64,000 nt of DNA from Paraburkholderia aromaticivorans (GTDB lineage: Bacteria; Pseudomonadota; Gammaproteobacteria; Burkholderiales; Burkholderiaceae): NCBI RefSeq assembly GCF_002278075.1, contig NZ_CP022990.1, positions 1,364,001 through 1,428,000 on the forward strand. Direction: 5' to 3'. Of the stretch, positions 27,035-36,150 are shown in pieces. How positions within the stretch are numbered: the first letter of the stretch is position 1; each line of letters begins with the position of its first letter. The notes under the pieces are model-generated. The model saw only the letters and a program-made list of their open reading frames with translations, was not told where the DNA came from and did not search any database. Position numbers and translations under genes: made by a program.

Positions 27035-27057
27035 AGTGGCCGCAAAGGAGCCAGTCA

Positions 27058-27909
27058 ATGAACGCCCGTACCGATTTCTCAGTGCTTGCCGTGCCGGAAT
27101 TGTCGTTTGCGACCATCGCATCCGGCATCTGCGTGCCGTATGTCGAGTGCGGAGAGGGTGAACCGCTCGTGTTCGTGCATGGCTCGCTTTGCGACTATCG
27201 CTACTGGAGCGCGCAGACCGCGGCGCTGTCGCAGCATTTCCGTTGCATCTCGGTGAGCCTGAGCCACTACTGGCCGGCAAACGAGGCGTGCATTCAGGGC
27301 GAGTTCGGCTGGCAGACGCATGTCGCCGAACTGGCCGAGTTCATCGAGGCAATCGGCCTTGCGCCCGTCCATCTGGTCGGCCATTCGCGCGGCGGCTGCG
27401 TGGCGTTCCATGTCGCGCGGGAATATCCGCGGCTCGTGAAGACGCTGACGCTCGCGGACCCGGGCGGCCCGCTGCAGATGGAGGGCATGGCGGACGCGTC
27501 GCTGCCGCCCGCGACCAATGTGCTGCGCGCGCGCGTCGCCGAGCTGATCGAGAACCGGGAAATCGACGCCGGGCTGGAGCTTTTCGTCGACTCGGTGAGC
27601 GCGCCCGGCTCGTGGCGCAAGAGTCCGGCCGCCTTCCGCACCATGGCGATCGACAATGCGGACACGCTGCCCAAGCAGTTCCGCGATCCCCTGCCCGCCT
27701 ATTCCCACGAGGTGGCACGCGACGTGAAATGCCGGACCTTGCTGATCGACGGCCAGCGCAGCCCGCGCATGTTTCGCAATAACGTCGAAAAGCTCGCCGA
27801 GTGGATCGGCTATGCGGAGCGGCAAACCATCGCCGGCGCGTCGCACGGCATGAATGTCTCGAATGCCGGGGCCTTCAACCGGCTCGTGCACGCGTTCGTA
27901 AGCTTCTGA
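27058..27909 (+). CDS. Alpha/beta-fold hydrolase
   Basis: 283 residues. The oxyanion loop is FVHGSLCDYRYW, the nucleophile elbow GHSRGG near residue 107 (VHLVGHSRGGCVAF), and the catalytic His lies in IAGASHGMNVSNAGAF close to the C-terminus. AAAGGAG precedes the ATG. A cytoplasmic esterase/lactonase-type enzyme of unknown substrate, divergent from a LysR regulator that probably controls it. A 247-bp gap to the AraC gene follows. Confidence 0.87.
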   Translation: MNARTDFSVLAVPELSFATIASGICVPYVECGEGEPLVFVHGSLCDYRYWSAQTAALSQHFRCISVSLSHYWPANEACIQGEFGWQTHVAELAEFIEAIGLAPVHLVGHSRGGCVAFHVAREYPRLVKTLTLADPGGPLQMEGMADASLPPATNVLRARVAELIENREIDAGLELFVDSVSAPGSWRKSPAAFRTMAIDNADTLPKQFRDPLPAYSHEVARDVKCRTLLIDGQRSPRMFRNNVEKLAEWIGYAERQTIAGASHGMNVSNAGAFNRLVHAFVSF

Positions 27910-28156
27910 TTCCATTGCGGATGTTCGCCGGCGCGAGCCCTCGCGCCGGCCAGCGGCACGTCGCGCGCCTGTGCGTCGTTCTCCCCTGCGGCGTCCCCGT
28001 ACGGACTTACCCGAATGCAATTAAGTATCAGTTTGCGGCTCGATTTTCAGTGGCGGTATCGCTCCAGCAGGACTAACTTTCTCCCATAGCCCGGTGCAAT
28101 ACGTTGTGCGCGAACGACGCGCGACAAGAACAAGACCGGCTCAGGAGGAAGACAAG

Positions 28157-29152
28157 ATGCACACCGCCCAGGGTGCCGCCGCGCATGCGGACGCCCGCTG
28201 CGCCAAAATCGTCCCGCCGGATCTGGAACTGGTCGCCGTGCCGCGCGACGAGTCGTTCAAGGTCTGGTCGCACGGTTATCCCTATCGCACGGTGCGCTGG
28301 CACTTCCATCCCGAGTATGAAATTCAGCTGGTCACGTCGACCACGGGCAAATACTTCGTCGGCGACTACATCGGCAACTTCGCGCCCGGCAACCTCGTGA
28401 TGGTGGGCTCGAATCTGCCGCACAACTGGGTCAGTCATGTGCCGCGCGGCGATCGCGTGGATGAACGCTGTCTGATCCTGCAGTTCGATGTCGCATTCAT
28501 CGCGCGCGCCATCCAGGCGCTACCTGAACTCAGGCGAGCGGAGCCGCTGCTCGATGCTTCGCGTTGGGGCGTGCTGTTCTCACCGGAAACGGGCGCCGCC
28601 GCCGAACCCATCATGCGCGAACTGTTGCGTGCGCAAGGCATGCGGCGTATCACGCTGTTTCTCGCGTTGTTCGACCTGCTCGTGCAAAGCGCAGCGCCCA
28701 TCAAGCTGGCGAGCGCCGCTTATCGTGCCGACCCGGCACGCTACGCCGAGACGCCCGTCAATCACGTGCTTTCGTATATCGGCAAAAACCTGTCGCAAGC
28801 ATTACGGGAAGCGGATGTGGCCGAACTCGCCGGACAGAGCGTCAGCGCCTTCTCGCGATTTTTCCGCCGCCACACCGGCGTGTCCTTCGTGCAGTACGTG
28901 AACCGGCTGCGCATCAATCTCGCGTGTCAACTATTGATGTCAGGCGAGCTGAATATCACCGATATCTGCTACCAGGTCGGCTTCAACAACCTCTCGAACT
29001 TCAACCGTCAGTTCCTGTTGCTCAAAAACATGTCGCCCTCCCGATGGCGGGCTTTTCAGCGACTCAATGCGGCGAGCGCGACTGAATCGTCCGCTGCCGC
29101 GGCCGCCTCGCAGGCGTTCGGCGAGCGTATGGTCGGCGCCGGCATCGCGTGA
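28157..29152 (+). CDS. AraC-family transcriptional regulator of the ribitol operon
   Basis: 331 residues: N-terminal cupin sensor (WHFHPEYEIQLVTSTTGKYFVGDYIG; FAPGNLVMVGSNLPHNW) and C-terminal double helix-turn-helix (AELAGQSVSAFSRFFRRHTG, then ITDICYQVGFNNLSNFNRQF). The ATG at 28157 follows AGGAGGAAG; an open frame upstream to 28094 lacks such a site. Stands 146 bp upstream of the sugar ABC transporter, in the same direction, and is the only regulator near the ribitol genes, so it is the probable pentitol-responsive activator. Confidence 0.9.
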   Translation: MHTAQGAAAHADARCAKIVPPDLELVAVPRDESFKVWSHGYPYRTVRWHFHPEYEIQLVTSTTGKYFVGDYIGNFAPGNLVMVGSNLPHNWVSHVPRGDRVDERCLILQFDVAFIARAIQALPELRRAEPLLDASRWGVLFSPETGAAAEPIMRELLRAQGMRRITLFLALFDLLVQSAAPIKLASAAYRADPARYAETPVNHVLSYIGKNLSQALREADVAELAGQSVSAFSRFFRRHTGVSFVQYVNRLRINLACQLLMSGELNITDICYQVGFNNLSNFNRQFLLLKNMSPSRWRAFQRLNAASATESSAAAAASQAFGERMVGAGIA

Positions 29153-29298
29153 TCGATCGCCGCGCCGTCACAGCGCCGCAGCATGACTGGCGCTGATCCG
29201 CGCAGCAGCGGAAAACTAACGAACTTCACAAGAAGGCTCACCCAGGCCCAAACACGGCAGCAGTTGCGCCGGAATTTTTCAAAAAACGGAGACATGCG

Positions 29299-30357
29299 AT
29301 GACCAGATTTTCGAACCAACTCCTCGGCGCCAGCGCCCTGAGCCTGAGCTTGCTGAGCGGCACGGCCGCATGGGCCGCGCCCAGCGGCACGGTCGCCTTC
29401 CTGATGCCCGACCAGGCCTCGACGCGCTACGAACAGCACGACTTCCCCGGCTTCAAGACCGAAATGAGCAAGCTCTGCCCCGACTGCAAGGTGCTCTACC
29501 AGAACGCCAATGCCGACGTCGCGACACAGCAGCAGCAGTTCAACTCGGTGATCGCGCAGGGCGCCAAGGTGATCGTGCTCGACCCGGTGGACTCGACGGC
29601 CGCGGCATCGCTGGTTCATATGGCGCAAAGCCAGGGCATCAAGGTCATCGCGTACGACCGGCCGGTCCCTTCGACGCCCGCCAACTACTACGTGTCGTTC
29701 GACAACGAAGGCATCGGCAAGGCGATCGCGCAGTCGCTCGTCCAGCATCTGAAGGACTCGGGCGTGCCGACCACCAAGGGCGGCGTGCTCGAAGTCAACG
29801 GCTCGCCGACCGACGCGGCGGCGGGACTGATCAAGAAGGGCATCCACGCCGGCTTGCAGGGCAGCGGCTACAAGACGCTGGCCGAGTACGACACGCCGGA
29901 CTGGGCCCCGCCGAAGGCCCAGCAGTGGGTCAGCGGACAGATCACCCGCTTCGGGTCGCAGATCGTCGGTGTGGTGGCCGCCAACGACGGCACGGGCGGC
30001 GGAGCCGTCGCCGCGTTCAAGGCAGCCGGCGTCAATCCGGTGCCGCCGGTCACCGGCAACGACGCGACGATCGCGGGGTTGCAGCTGATCATCGCGGGCG
30101 ACGAATACAACACGATCCTGAAGCCGAGCGAGGTCGTCGCAGCGGCGGCGGCCAAGGTCGCGGTCGGCTTCCTGTCCGGCCAGACGCCGAAGGGTGAAAC
30201 GACGCTCTTCAACACGCCGACGCAGCTCTTCAAGCCGGCGGTCATCACGGCGAAGAACCTCAAGGCGGAAGTCGTCGACAAGGGGTTCGCGAGCGGCAAG
30301 GATCTGTGCACCGACCGCTACGCCGAAGGATGCAAGAAGCTCGGCATCACGTACTGA
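29299..30357 (+). CDS. Sugar/pentitol ABC transporter, periplasmic binding protein
   Basis: 352 residues of the ribose/xylose-binding type. Signal peptide 1-27, cut after AWA. Mature features are VAFLMPDQASTRYEQHDFPG, QQQQFNSVIAQGAKVIVLDPVDSTAA and VIAYDRPVPSTPANYYVSFDNEG, the last typical of XylF-like proteins. A CGGAGAC ribosome site precedes the ATG. It heads a transporter operon that leads into ribitol dehydrogenase, so ribitol or a similar pentitol is the expected ligand. Confidence 0.9.
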   Translation: MTRFSNQLLGASALSLSLLSGTAAWAAPSGTVAFLMPDQASTRYEQHDFPGFKTEMSKLCPDCKVLYQNANADVATQQQQFNSVIAQGAKVIVLDPVDSTAAASLVHMAQSQGIKVIAYDRPVPSTPANYYVSFDNEGIGKAIAQSLVQHLKDSGVPTTKGGVLEVNGSPTDAAAGLIKKGIHAGLQGSGYKTLAEYDTPDWAPPKAQQWVSGQITRFGSQIVGVVAANDGTGGGAVAAFKAAGVNPVPPVTGNDATIAGLQLIIAGDEYNTILKPSEVVAAAAAKVAVGFLSGQTPKGETTLFNTPTQLFKPAVITAKNLKAEVVDKGFASGKDLCTDRYAEGCKKLGITY

Positions 30358-30398
30358 TCCGGCGCACTTCCGGCCCAATTCCGGCGCAGGCCCTGGAC

Positions 30399-30420
30399 GG
30401 ACCCGGCGCGTGCCGGGTCC
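30399..30420 (+). other. Intercistronic hairpin after the binding-protein gene
   Basis: GGACCCGGC and GCCGGGTCC form a perfect 9-bp stem around GCGT, 41 bp after the binding-protein stop and 28 bp before the ATPase start. There is no T-tract. Such hairpins often protect the binding-protein mRNA and lower expression of the downstream membrane components. Confidence 0.6.
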
Positions 30421-30447
30421 CGCAACGCTTTATGAGGTATCCGTCCC

Positions 30448-31251
30448 ATGACTGATCTCGCCACAACACAGTCCAGGCGCGGCGAACTGGTGCTGAGCCT
30501 GCGCGGCGTCTCGAAGCACTTCGGCGCGGTCTCGGCCCTGACGGACATCGAGCTCGACGTGCATGCCGGTGAAGTGGTCGCCCTGGTGGGCGACAACGGC
30601 GCCGGAAAATCCACCCTGGTGAAGGTGCTTGCCGGGGTCCACCAGCCCAGCAGCGGCACCATCACCTTCGGCGGCAAGGAAGTCACGCTGGCCGATCCGG
30701 GCGCGGCGCTCGATCTGGGCATCGCCACGGTGTTCCAGGATCTCGCGCTGTGCGAAAACCTCGATGTCGTCGCGAACATCTATCTCGGCCGCGAACTGAA
30801 TCCGCTGCGCCTCGACGAAGTGGCCATGGAGGTGAAGGCCTGGACGCTGCTGAACGAGCTGTCGGCGCGCATTCCCAGCGTACGCGACGTGGTCGCCTCG
30901 CTGTCGGGCGGGCAGCGGCAGACCGTGGCGATCGCGCGTTCGTTGCTGCTGGACCCGAAGCTGATCATGCTCGACGAACCGACGGCCGCGCTCGGCGTGG
31001 CCCAGACCGCCGAGGTGCTGAACCTGATCGAGCGCGTACGCGACCGCGGCCACGCCGTCATCATGATCAGCCACAACATGGAGGACGTCCGCGCGGTGGC
31101 GGACCGCATCGTGGTGCTGCGGCTCGGCCGCAACAACGGCGTCTTCTATCCCGACTCGTCGAATCAGGAACTGGTGGCGGCGATCACCGGCGCGACCGAA
31201 AACGCCGTGTCGCGCCGCGCCGGCCGGCGCCAGACCGAGCTGGGCGCCTGA
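30448..31251 (+). CDS. Sugar/pentitol ABC transporter, single-domain ATPase
   Basis: 267 residues with one nucleotide-binding domain: Walker A GDNGAGKSTLVKVLAG, signature LSGGQRQTVAIARSL, Walker B LIMLDEPTAALGVAQT and switch His in VIMISHNMEDVR. Most sugar ABC systems of this class (RbsA, XylG) use a fused double ATPase of about 500 residues; this is the short FrcA-like form, presumably a homodimer. It follows the binding protein and precedes the permease by 14 bp. Confidence 0.92.
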   Translation: MTDLATTQSRRGELVLSLRGVSKHFGAVSALTDIELDVHAGEVVALVGDNGAGKSTLVKVLAGVHQPSSGTITFGGKEVTLADPGAALDLGIATVFQDLALCENLDVVANIYLGRELNPLRLDEVAMEVKAWTLLNELSARIPSVRDVVASLSGGQRQTVAIARSLLLDPKLIMLDEPTAALGVAQTAEVLNLIERVRDRGHAVIMISHNMEDVRAVADRIVVLRLGRNNGVFYPDSSNQELVAAITGATENAVSRRAGRRQTELGA

Positions 31252-31265
31252 ACCAAGGAACCATC

Positions 31266-32549
31266 ATGAGCAATCAAATGCAAGGCGCCCCGCAGCCTGA
31301 GCCGCAAGGCGAGCCGCAACCGTCCACGCTGCTCGATCGCAGCGATATCCGCGTGAAGCACGCCACCGGCATCGGCGGCACCGTTAGCGAATTCGTCGAA
31401 CGGGTGCGCTCGGGCGATCTCGGATCGCTGCCGGTCGTGGCGGGCCTGATCATCATCTGGACCGTGTTCACCAGCCTGAACCCGGTGTTCCTCTCCGCCG
31501 ACAATCTGGTGAATCTGCTGTTCGACTGCTCGACGGTCGGCGTGATCTCGCTCGGCATCGTCTGCGTGCTGATGGTGGGACAGATCGACCTCTCGGTGGG
31601 CTCGATGAGCGGCTTCGCTTCGGCGCTCGTCGGCATGCTGTGGGTCAATCACGGCTGGCCGGTGCTGCTGGCCATCGCCGCCGCCATCGCCGTCGGCGCG
31701 GTGGTCGGCGCGTTGTATGCGCTGCTGCTCAACCGGCTCGGCATGCCGAGCTTCGTCGCGACCCTGGCCGGGCTGCTCGCGATCCTCGGCATGCAGCTCT
31801 ACGTGCTCGGCGCCACCGGATCGATCAATCTGCCCTACGGCTCGGCGATCGTGAACCTCGGGCAACTCATCATCATTCCCGCCGTGATTTCGTATCTCCT
31901 TGCGCTGGCGCCGGGTGCGGTGATGCTGGCGCTCGGGCTGCGCACGCGTGAGCGCCGCCGTGCGTCGCAGCTCTCCGCGCCCTCGGTGGGCAGCCTGCTC
32001 GTGCGCGCCCTCGCCATAACGGTCCTGCTGGAGGCCGTGGTGGCCTACCTCAACCGGGGGCGCGGCGTCCCGCTGATGTTCGGGGTGTTCCTCGGCCTCT
32101 CGGTCGCGATGGACTATGCGCTCAAGCGAACCCGCTGGGGCCGCTCGATGCACGCGGTCGGCGGCAATCACGAGGCCGCGCGACGCGCCGGCATCAAGGT
32201 CGGCGCCATCTACACCAGCGCCTTCGTGCTGTGCGCGAGTCTTGCCGCGCTCGGCGGCGTGCTGACCGCGGCGCGGCTCGCCTCGGCCAGTCAGCAGGCC
32301 GGCAGTGGCGACGTGAACCTGAACGCCATCGCGGCGGCGGTGATCGGCGGCACGAGCCTGTTCGGCGGCCGTGGCAGCGCGTATTCGGCGGTGCTGGGCA
32401 TCATCGTCATCCAGTCGATTGCCAGCGGTCTGACGCTGTTGAACCTGTCGTCCTCGCTGCGCTTCATGATCACCGGCGCGGTGCTGGCGATCGCGGTGAT
32501 CGTCGACTCGCTCGCCCGGCAGTCCCGCGTCTCGCATGGCCGCGCGTAA
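31266..32549 (+). CDS. Sugar/pentitol ABC transporter, permease (XylH/RbsC type)
   Basis: 427-residue inner-membrane permease, about ten hydrophobic segments. A Pro/Gln-rich N-terminal tail precedes [19 protein letters not shown], then [20 protein letters not shown] and the C-terminal coupling region [20 protein letters not shown], all typical of BPD_transp_2 permeases such as XylH. ATG at 31266 follows AAGGAA. Located between the ATPase and ribitol dehydrogenase genes; the next start lies 25 bp after its stop. Confidence 0.92.
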   Translation: MSNQMQGAPQPEPQGEPQPSTLLDRSDIRVKHATGIGGTVSEFVERVRSGDLGSLPVVAGLIIIWTVFTSLNPVFLSADNLVNLLFDCSTVGVISLGIVCVLMVGQIDLSVGSMSGFASALVGMLWVNHGWPVLLAIAAAIAVGAVVGALYALLLNRLGMPSFVATLAGLLAILGMQLYVLGATGSINLPYGSAIVNLGQLIIIPAVISYLLALAPGAVMLALGLRTRERRRASQLSAPSVGSLLVRALAITVLLEAVVAYLNRGRGVPLMFGVFLGLSVAMDYALKRTRWGRSMHAVGGNHEAARRAGIKVGAIYTSAFVLCASLAALGGVLTAARLASASQQAGSGDVNLNAIAAAVIGGTSLFGGRGSAYSAVLGIIVIQSIASGLTLLNLSSSLRFMITGAVLAIAVIVDSLARQSRVSHGRA

Positions 32550-32574
32550 TTCCAGCAATCCAGGAGAACAGCGA

Positions 32575-33303
32575 ATGACTGAATCCATCAAGGGAAAGGT
32601 TGCCGCCATCACGGGTGCGGCGTCGGGCATTGGGCTCGAGTGCGCGCGCACACTGATCGCGGAAGGCGCGAAGGTGGTGCTGATCGACCGTGCAAAAGAC
32701 AGGCTCGACCAACTTTGCAAGGAACTGGGGCCGAACGCGCTGCCGCTGGTCGTGGATCTGCTGCAGCCGCCGCAGGTTGCCGCGCTGCTGCCCGAGATCC
32801 TCCAGCTCGCCGGCGGGCTCGACATCTTCCATGCCAACGCCGGCGCCTACGTGGGCGGCGACGTGCTGGACGGCAATCCGGACGAGTGGGATCGCGTGCT
32901 GAACCTGAACGTCAATGCCGCGTTCCGCTCGGTGCACGCCGTGCTGCCGCACATGGTCGCGCAGAAATCAGGCGACATTATCTTTACGAGTTCCATCGCC
33001 GGGATCGTGCCGGTGGTGTGGGAGCCGATCTACACGGCGTCCAAATTCGCGGTGCAGGCCTTCGTCCACACAACGCGCCGCCAGCTCGCCAAACATGGCG
33101 TGCGGGTCGGCGCGGTGGCTCCCGGTCCGGTCGTGACGGCCCTGCTCGACGACTGGCCGAAAGCGAAGATGGATGAAGCGCTCGCCTCGGGCAGCCTGAT
33201 GCAACCCAGGGAAGTTGCCGATGCCGTACTCTTCATGCTGACGCGGCCACGCAATGTGACCATTCGCGATCTCGTGATCCTTCCCAACAACGTCGATCTG
33301 TGA
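32575..33303 (+). CDS. rbtD: Ribitol 2-dehydrogenase (SDR family)
   Basis: 242-residue short-chain dehydrogenase that oxidises ribitol to D-ribulose with NAD (EC 1.1.1.56). Strong resemblance to Klebsiella ribitol dehydrogenase: [18 protein letters not shown] at the nucleotide site, [11 protein letters not shown], catalytic YTASK, then [19 protein letters not shown] and the C-terminal [21 protein letters not shown] precedes the ATG at 32575. Placed between the transporter and a pentulose kinase, so import, oxidation and phosphorylation are encoded in order. Identification is from remembered sequence, not a search. Confidence 0.9.
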   Translation: MTESIKGKVAAITGAASGIGLECARTLIAEGAKVVLIDRAKDRLDQLCKELGPNALPLVVDLLQPPQVAALLPEILQLAGGLDIFHANAGAYVGGDVLDGNPDEWDRVLNLNVNAAFRSVHAVLPHMVAQKSGDIIFTSSIAGIVPVVWEPIYTASKFAVQAFVHTTRRQLAKHGVRVGAVAPGPVVTALLDDWPKAKMDEALASGSLMQPREVADAVLFMLTRPRNVTIRDLVILPNNVDL

Positions 33304-33351
33304 AACGCTCGACACGCCATCCCTAACCCGATAGTCAGCAGACCGCCAGCC

Positions 33352-35007
33352 ATGACCTCAGAGAACCCGACCTCCGCCGCAACCGACAGCACGACCAGCA
33401 GCGCGCGCGAGGCGCGCTATGTCATCGGCGTGGACGTCGGCACGGGCAGCGCCCGGGCTGGAATATTCGACCTTGCCGGCCGCATGGTCGGGTCGGCCAA
33501 ACGTGACATCACGCTGTTCCATGCGAGCGGTTCCATCGTCGAACAGTCGAGCGGCGAAATCTGGACGGCCGTGTGCGATTCCGTAAAAGAAGCGCTGTTA
33601 CAGGCCGCGGTGTTGCCCGAGCAGGTTGCGGGCATCGGCTTCGACGCCACCTGTTCGCTCGTCGTGCTCGGCGCGGGCGGCCAGCCGTTACCGGTGGGTC
33701 CGTCGGAGCAGGCGGAGCGCGACATCATCGTCTGGATGGATCACCGCGCCGTCGCACAGGCCGAGCGCATCAACGCGACGGGTCACGAAGTGCTGAACTA
33801 CGTGGGCGGCAAGATCTCGCCGGAAATGGAGACGCCCAAGCTGCTGTGGCTCCTCGAAAACAGGCCGGGCGTCTTCGCGGCGGCCTGGCAGTTCTTCGAT
33901 CTGACCGACTTCCTCACATGGCGCGCAACCGGCGACCTGTCCCGATCGACCTGCACGGTCACCTGCAAGTGGACCTATCTCGCGCACGAGCGTCGTTGGG
34001 ACGAAAGCTACTTTCGCAGCGTCGGACTGGGCGTGCTGGCGGACGAGGCTTTTGCGCGCATCGGTCAGAAGGTCGTCGACGCGGGCACGCCGCTCGGCAA
34101 CGGCCTGAGCGCGGACGCCGCCGCGCAGCTCGGCCTGCGAACCGGCACGCCGGTCGCGACGGGCGTGATCGATGCCCACGCCGGAGGGATCGGCACGGTC
34201 GGCGCCGACGGTGACGCCGAGTCCTGCCTCGCCTACGTGTTCGGCACCTCGTCGTGCACGATGACCACGACCCGCAGCCCGGTCTTCGTGCCCGGCGTGT
34301 GGGGACCTTATTTTTCGGCGATGGTGCCCGATGCCTGGCTCAACGAGGGCGGCCAATCCGTTGCCGGCGCGGCCATCGAACGACTGCTCGCCATGCATCC
34401 CGCGTCCGCCGATGCACGGCTTCGCGCGCAGCGCGAAGGCTTGTCATTGCCGGCGATGCTCGCCGCCCTCGCCGCGCAAGCGGCAGACAGTTTGTCGGAC
34501 GCCGTGTTGCTGGCCAACGGTCTGCATGTCGTGCCGGAGTTTCTGGGCAACCGTGCCCCGCTGGCCGACCCGCACGCCAGAGCCGTGATTGCGGGTCTTG
34601 GCATGGAAGACGATCTGGACAGCCTCGTCGCGCTCTATATTGCCGGCGTTTGCAGCATCGGCTACGGGCTGCGGCAGATCATCGAAGCGCAGGCCAACGC
34701 CGGTGCGCCGATCGAGCGGGTGGTGATCAGCGGCGGCGCCGGGCGGCTCGATCTCGTGCGGCAACTGCTCGCCGATGCGACCGGCAAGCCCGTGCTCGCC
34801 ACCCAGGCGGAAGAGCCCGTGCTGCTGGGTGCCGCAATGCTCGCAGGCGTGGCCGGCGGCCAGTTCGACGACGTGCGCTCGGCCATGGCGAGGATGTCGC
34901 AGATCAGCAAGACCTATGAGCCGGGTGCCGGCAAGATCGCGGCACTGCACGAGGCGCGCTACCGCGCCTTCCTGAAATTGCAAGGCGTGGCCACAGAAAT
35001 CCGCTAG
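33352..35007 (+). CDS. FGGY-family pentulose kinase, probable D-ribulokinase
   Basis: 551 residues of the FGGY sugar kinase family. The N-terminal phosphate/adenosine loop is VIGVDVGTGSARAGIFD near residue 24; WMDHRAVAQAERIN and the domain-boundary GVIDAHAGGIGTVG follow; the C-terminal IERVVISGGAGRLDLVRQ is the second ATP-site motif. This pattern and length fit the ribulokinase (RbtK/AraB-like FGGY) branch. It follows ribitol dehydrogenase by 48 bp and would convert D-ribulose to D-ribulose 5-phosphate for the pentose phosphate pathway. L-ribulose specificity cannot be excluded from sequence. Confidence 0.88.
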   Translation: MTSENPTSAATDSTTSSAREARYVIGVDVGTGSARAGIFDLAGRMVGSAKRDITLFHASGSIVEQSSGEIWTAVCDSVKEALLQAAVLPEQVAGIGFDATCSLVVLGAGGQPLPVGPSEQAERDIIVWMDHRAVAQAERINATGHEVLNYVGGKISPEMETPKLLWLLENRPGVFAAAWQFFDLTDFLTWRATGDLSRSTCTVTCKWTYLAHERRWDESYFRSVGLGVLADEAFARIGQKVVDAGTPLGNGLSADAAAQLGLRTGTPVATGVIDAHAGGIGTVGADGDAESCLAYVFGTSSCTMTTTRSPVFVPGVWGPYFSAMVPDAWLNEGGQSVAGAAIERLLAMHPASADARLRAQREGLSLPAMLAALAAQAADSLSDAVLLANGLHVVPEFLGNRAPLADPHARAVIAGLGMEDDLDSLVALYIAGVCSIGYGLRQIIEAQANAGAPIERVVISGGAGRLDLVRQLLADATGKPVLATQAEEPVLLGAAMLAGVAGGQFDDVRSAMARMSQISKTYEPGAGKIAALHEARYRAFLKLQGVATEIR

Positions 35008-35091
35008 ACCTGCCTTCGGCGAGGACGGCGGCGCATTGGACGAGATGCCTTTACAATCCAGCACTTCGATCCGACAACCGTGACACGCGCC

Positions 35092-35493
35092 ATGAAATAC
35101 CTTCTTGCATCGACACTCGCGGTCGGCATCGCGGCCGCGAGCGCGATGGCGAACGCCCAAACGCCCGCGGGCACGGACACGCCCAAACCGGACTGCGCGA
35201 TCGGGTATGTCACCGGCATTGGCGGAGCGCCGCAGAGCTTTCGCGAATACCTGGCAACGCCGGACAGAGACCGATATCGCTTCCTCGCCGACAACCCGAT
35301 CCAATGCAAGATCTCCGACGAGGGACGCGCGTCGGGCTGTACCGGCATTACAAGCCTTCGCAATGAAAAAGTCAGCGTGTACGACGACATCGACAGTACT
35401 ACGATGGCCGTGGTCGCGCGCGTCGAACTCGACCGGGGAACGTACCCGGTGATCATCGTCGTGCAAAAGCGCGACGTGAAATGCGAGGAGTGA
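35092..35493 (+). CDS. Small secreted protein of unknown function
   Basis: 133 residues starting MKYLLASTLAVGIAAASAMA, a clear Sec signal peptide with cleavage near ANA-QT (residue 20). The mature part has four Cys (in KPDCAIGYV, NPIQCKIS, SGCTGITSL and near the end RDVKCEE) that could form two disulfides. No family recognised. A GTG at 35080 is an in-frame alternative start but would place four residues ahead of the signal peptide. Stands alone between the ribitol operon and a decayed region. Confidence 0.7.
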   Translation: MKYLLASTLAVGIAAASAMANAQTPAGTDTPKPDCAIGYVTGIGGAPQSFREYLATPDRDRYRFLADNPIQCKISDEGRASGCTGITSLRNEKVSVYDDIDSTTMAVVARVELDRGTYPVIIVVQKRDVKCEE

Positions 35494-35544
35494 GTGCGCT
35501 CGCGGGCGCTATCCGGTGACGATCCCGATGGGTCGTCCGGTCTG

Positions 35545-35878
35545 TCAGTACGGCATTTCGCCTGGTTTCTCAGCGAGAAAGTCGATGAACGACCGAACCT
35601 TGGACGAGACCGTCTTCTTCCTCGGATAGACCGCCCAGATCGCGGCTTCTTGTTCGCGACCAACCCCGGTCCGGTTGCCGGCGCGTCACAACCCAGCTCG
35701 GCTGACAGGTCCAGCGGCACGACGCGCGTCGGCCCGTTCGCGTACAGGTCGGCGGGGAATGTCTTGAAGGGAACACGTGAAATCAGCTTCGCGCCAATCG
35801 GGTTGGCGGCCTTGGTGTATTCGAAATCAAGGGTTTGCCAGCTCCACTGCGTGTACAGCGGAGTCGTGAAGTGAATTT
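35545..35878 (-). pseudogene. Gene debris: LysR C-terminal remnant next to a second broken frame
   Basis: Minus-strand 35545-35670 encodes REQEAAIWAVYPRKKTVSSK followed by VRSFIDFLAEKPGEMPY and a stop, the typical end of a LysR effector domain, with no start and no DNA-binding part. Upstream in another frame, 35665-35878 encodes about 70 residues (TPLYTQWSWQTLDFEYTKAA onward to VPLDLSAELGCDAPATGPG) of a protein I do not recognise, also without a start. The rest of 35494-36150 shows no convincing gene. This looks like a deletion scar between two genes. Confidence 0.6.
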
Positions 35879-36150
35879 ACGTTCTGGCAAAGCGCGCCGG
35901 TAGCGCCCTCGGCGCAATTGAGTTTTCAGGTTTGGGGGCAAGGCAAGCGGCCGCGGTTGTGGTTTCGTGACAAGGCTTGATTCGCTTGCCGGGATGCGCG
36001 CCAAGCGCTAACGCGATTCGCGTTGCCCGTGTTGGTAGCGCGCTTCGCGTCCGAAATGAGAGGCATATGCGCATCGCCGGATTGTTCGCGTGGGCAACGG
36101 CCAACCTGGGCTTCTTGTGTCGCTGCGCATAGTCATCGCCGCGATGTTTT

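Noticed and set aside
31164..32837. 557-codon minus-strand frame across the sugar permease
   Set aside because: Consists of Arg/Asp/His/Gln-rich sequence and overlaps permease and rbtD starts; no ribosome site.
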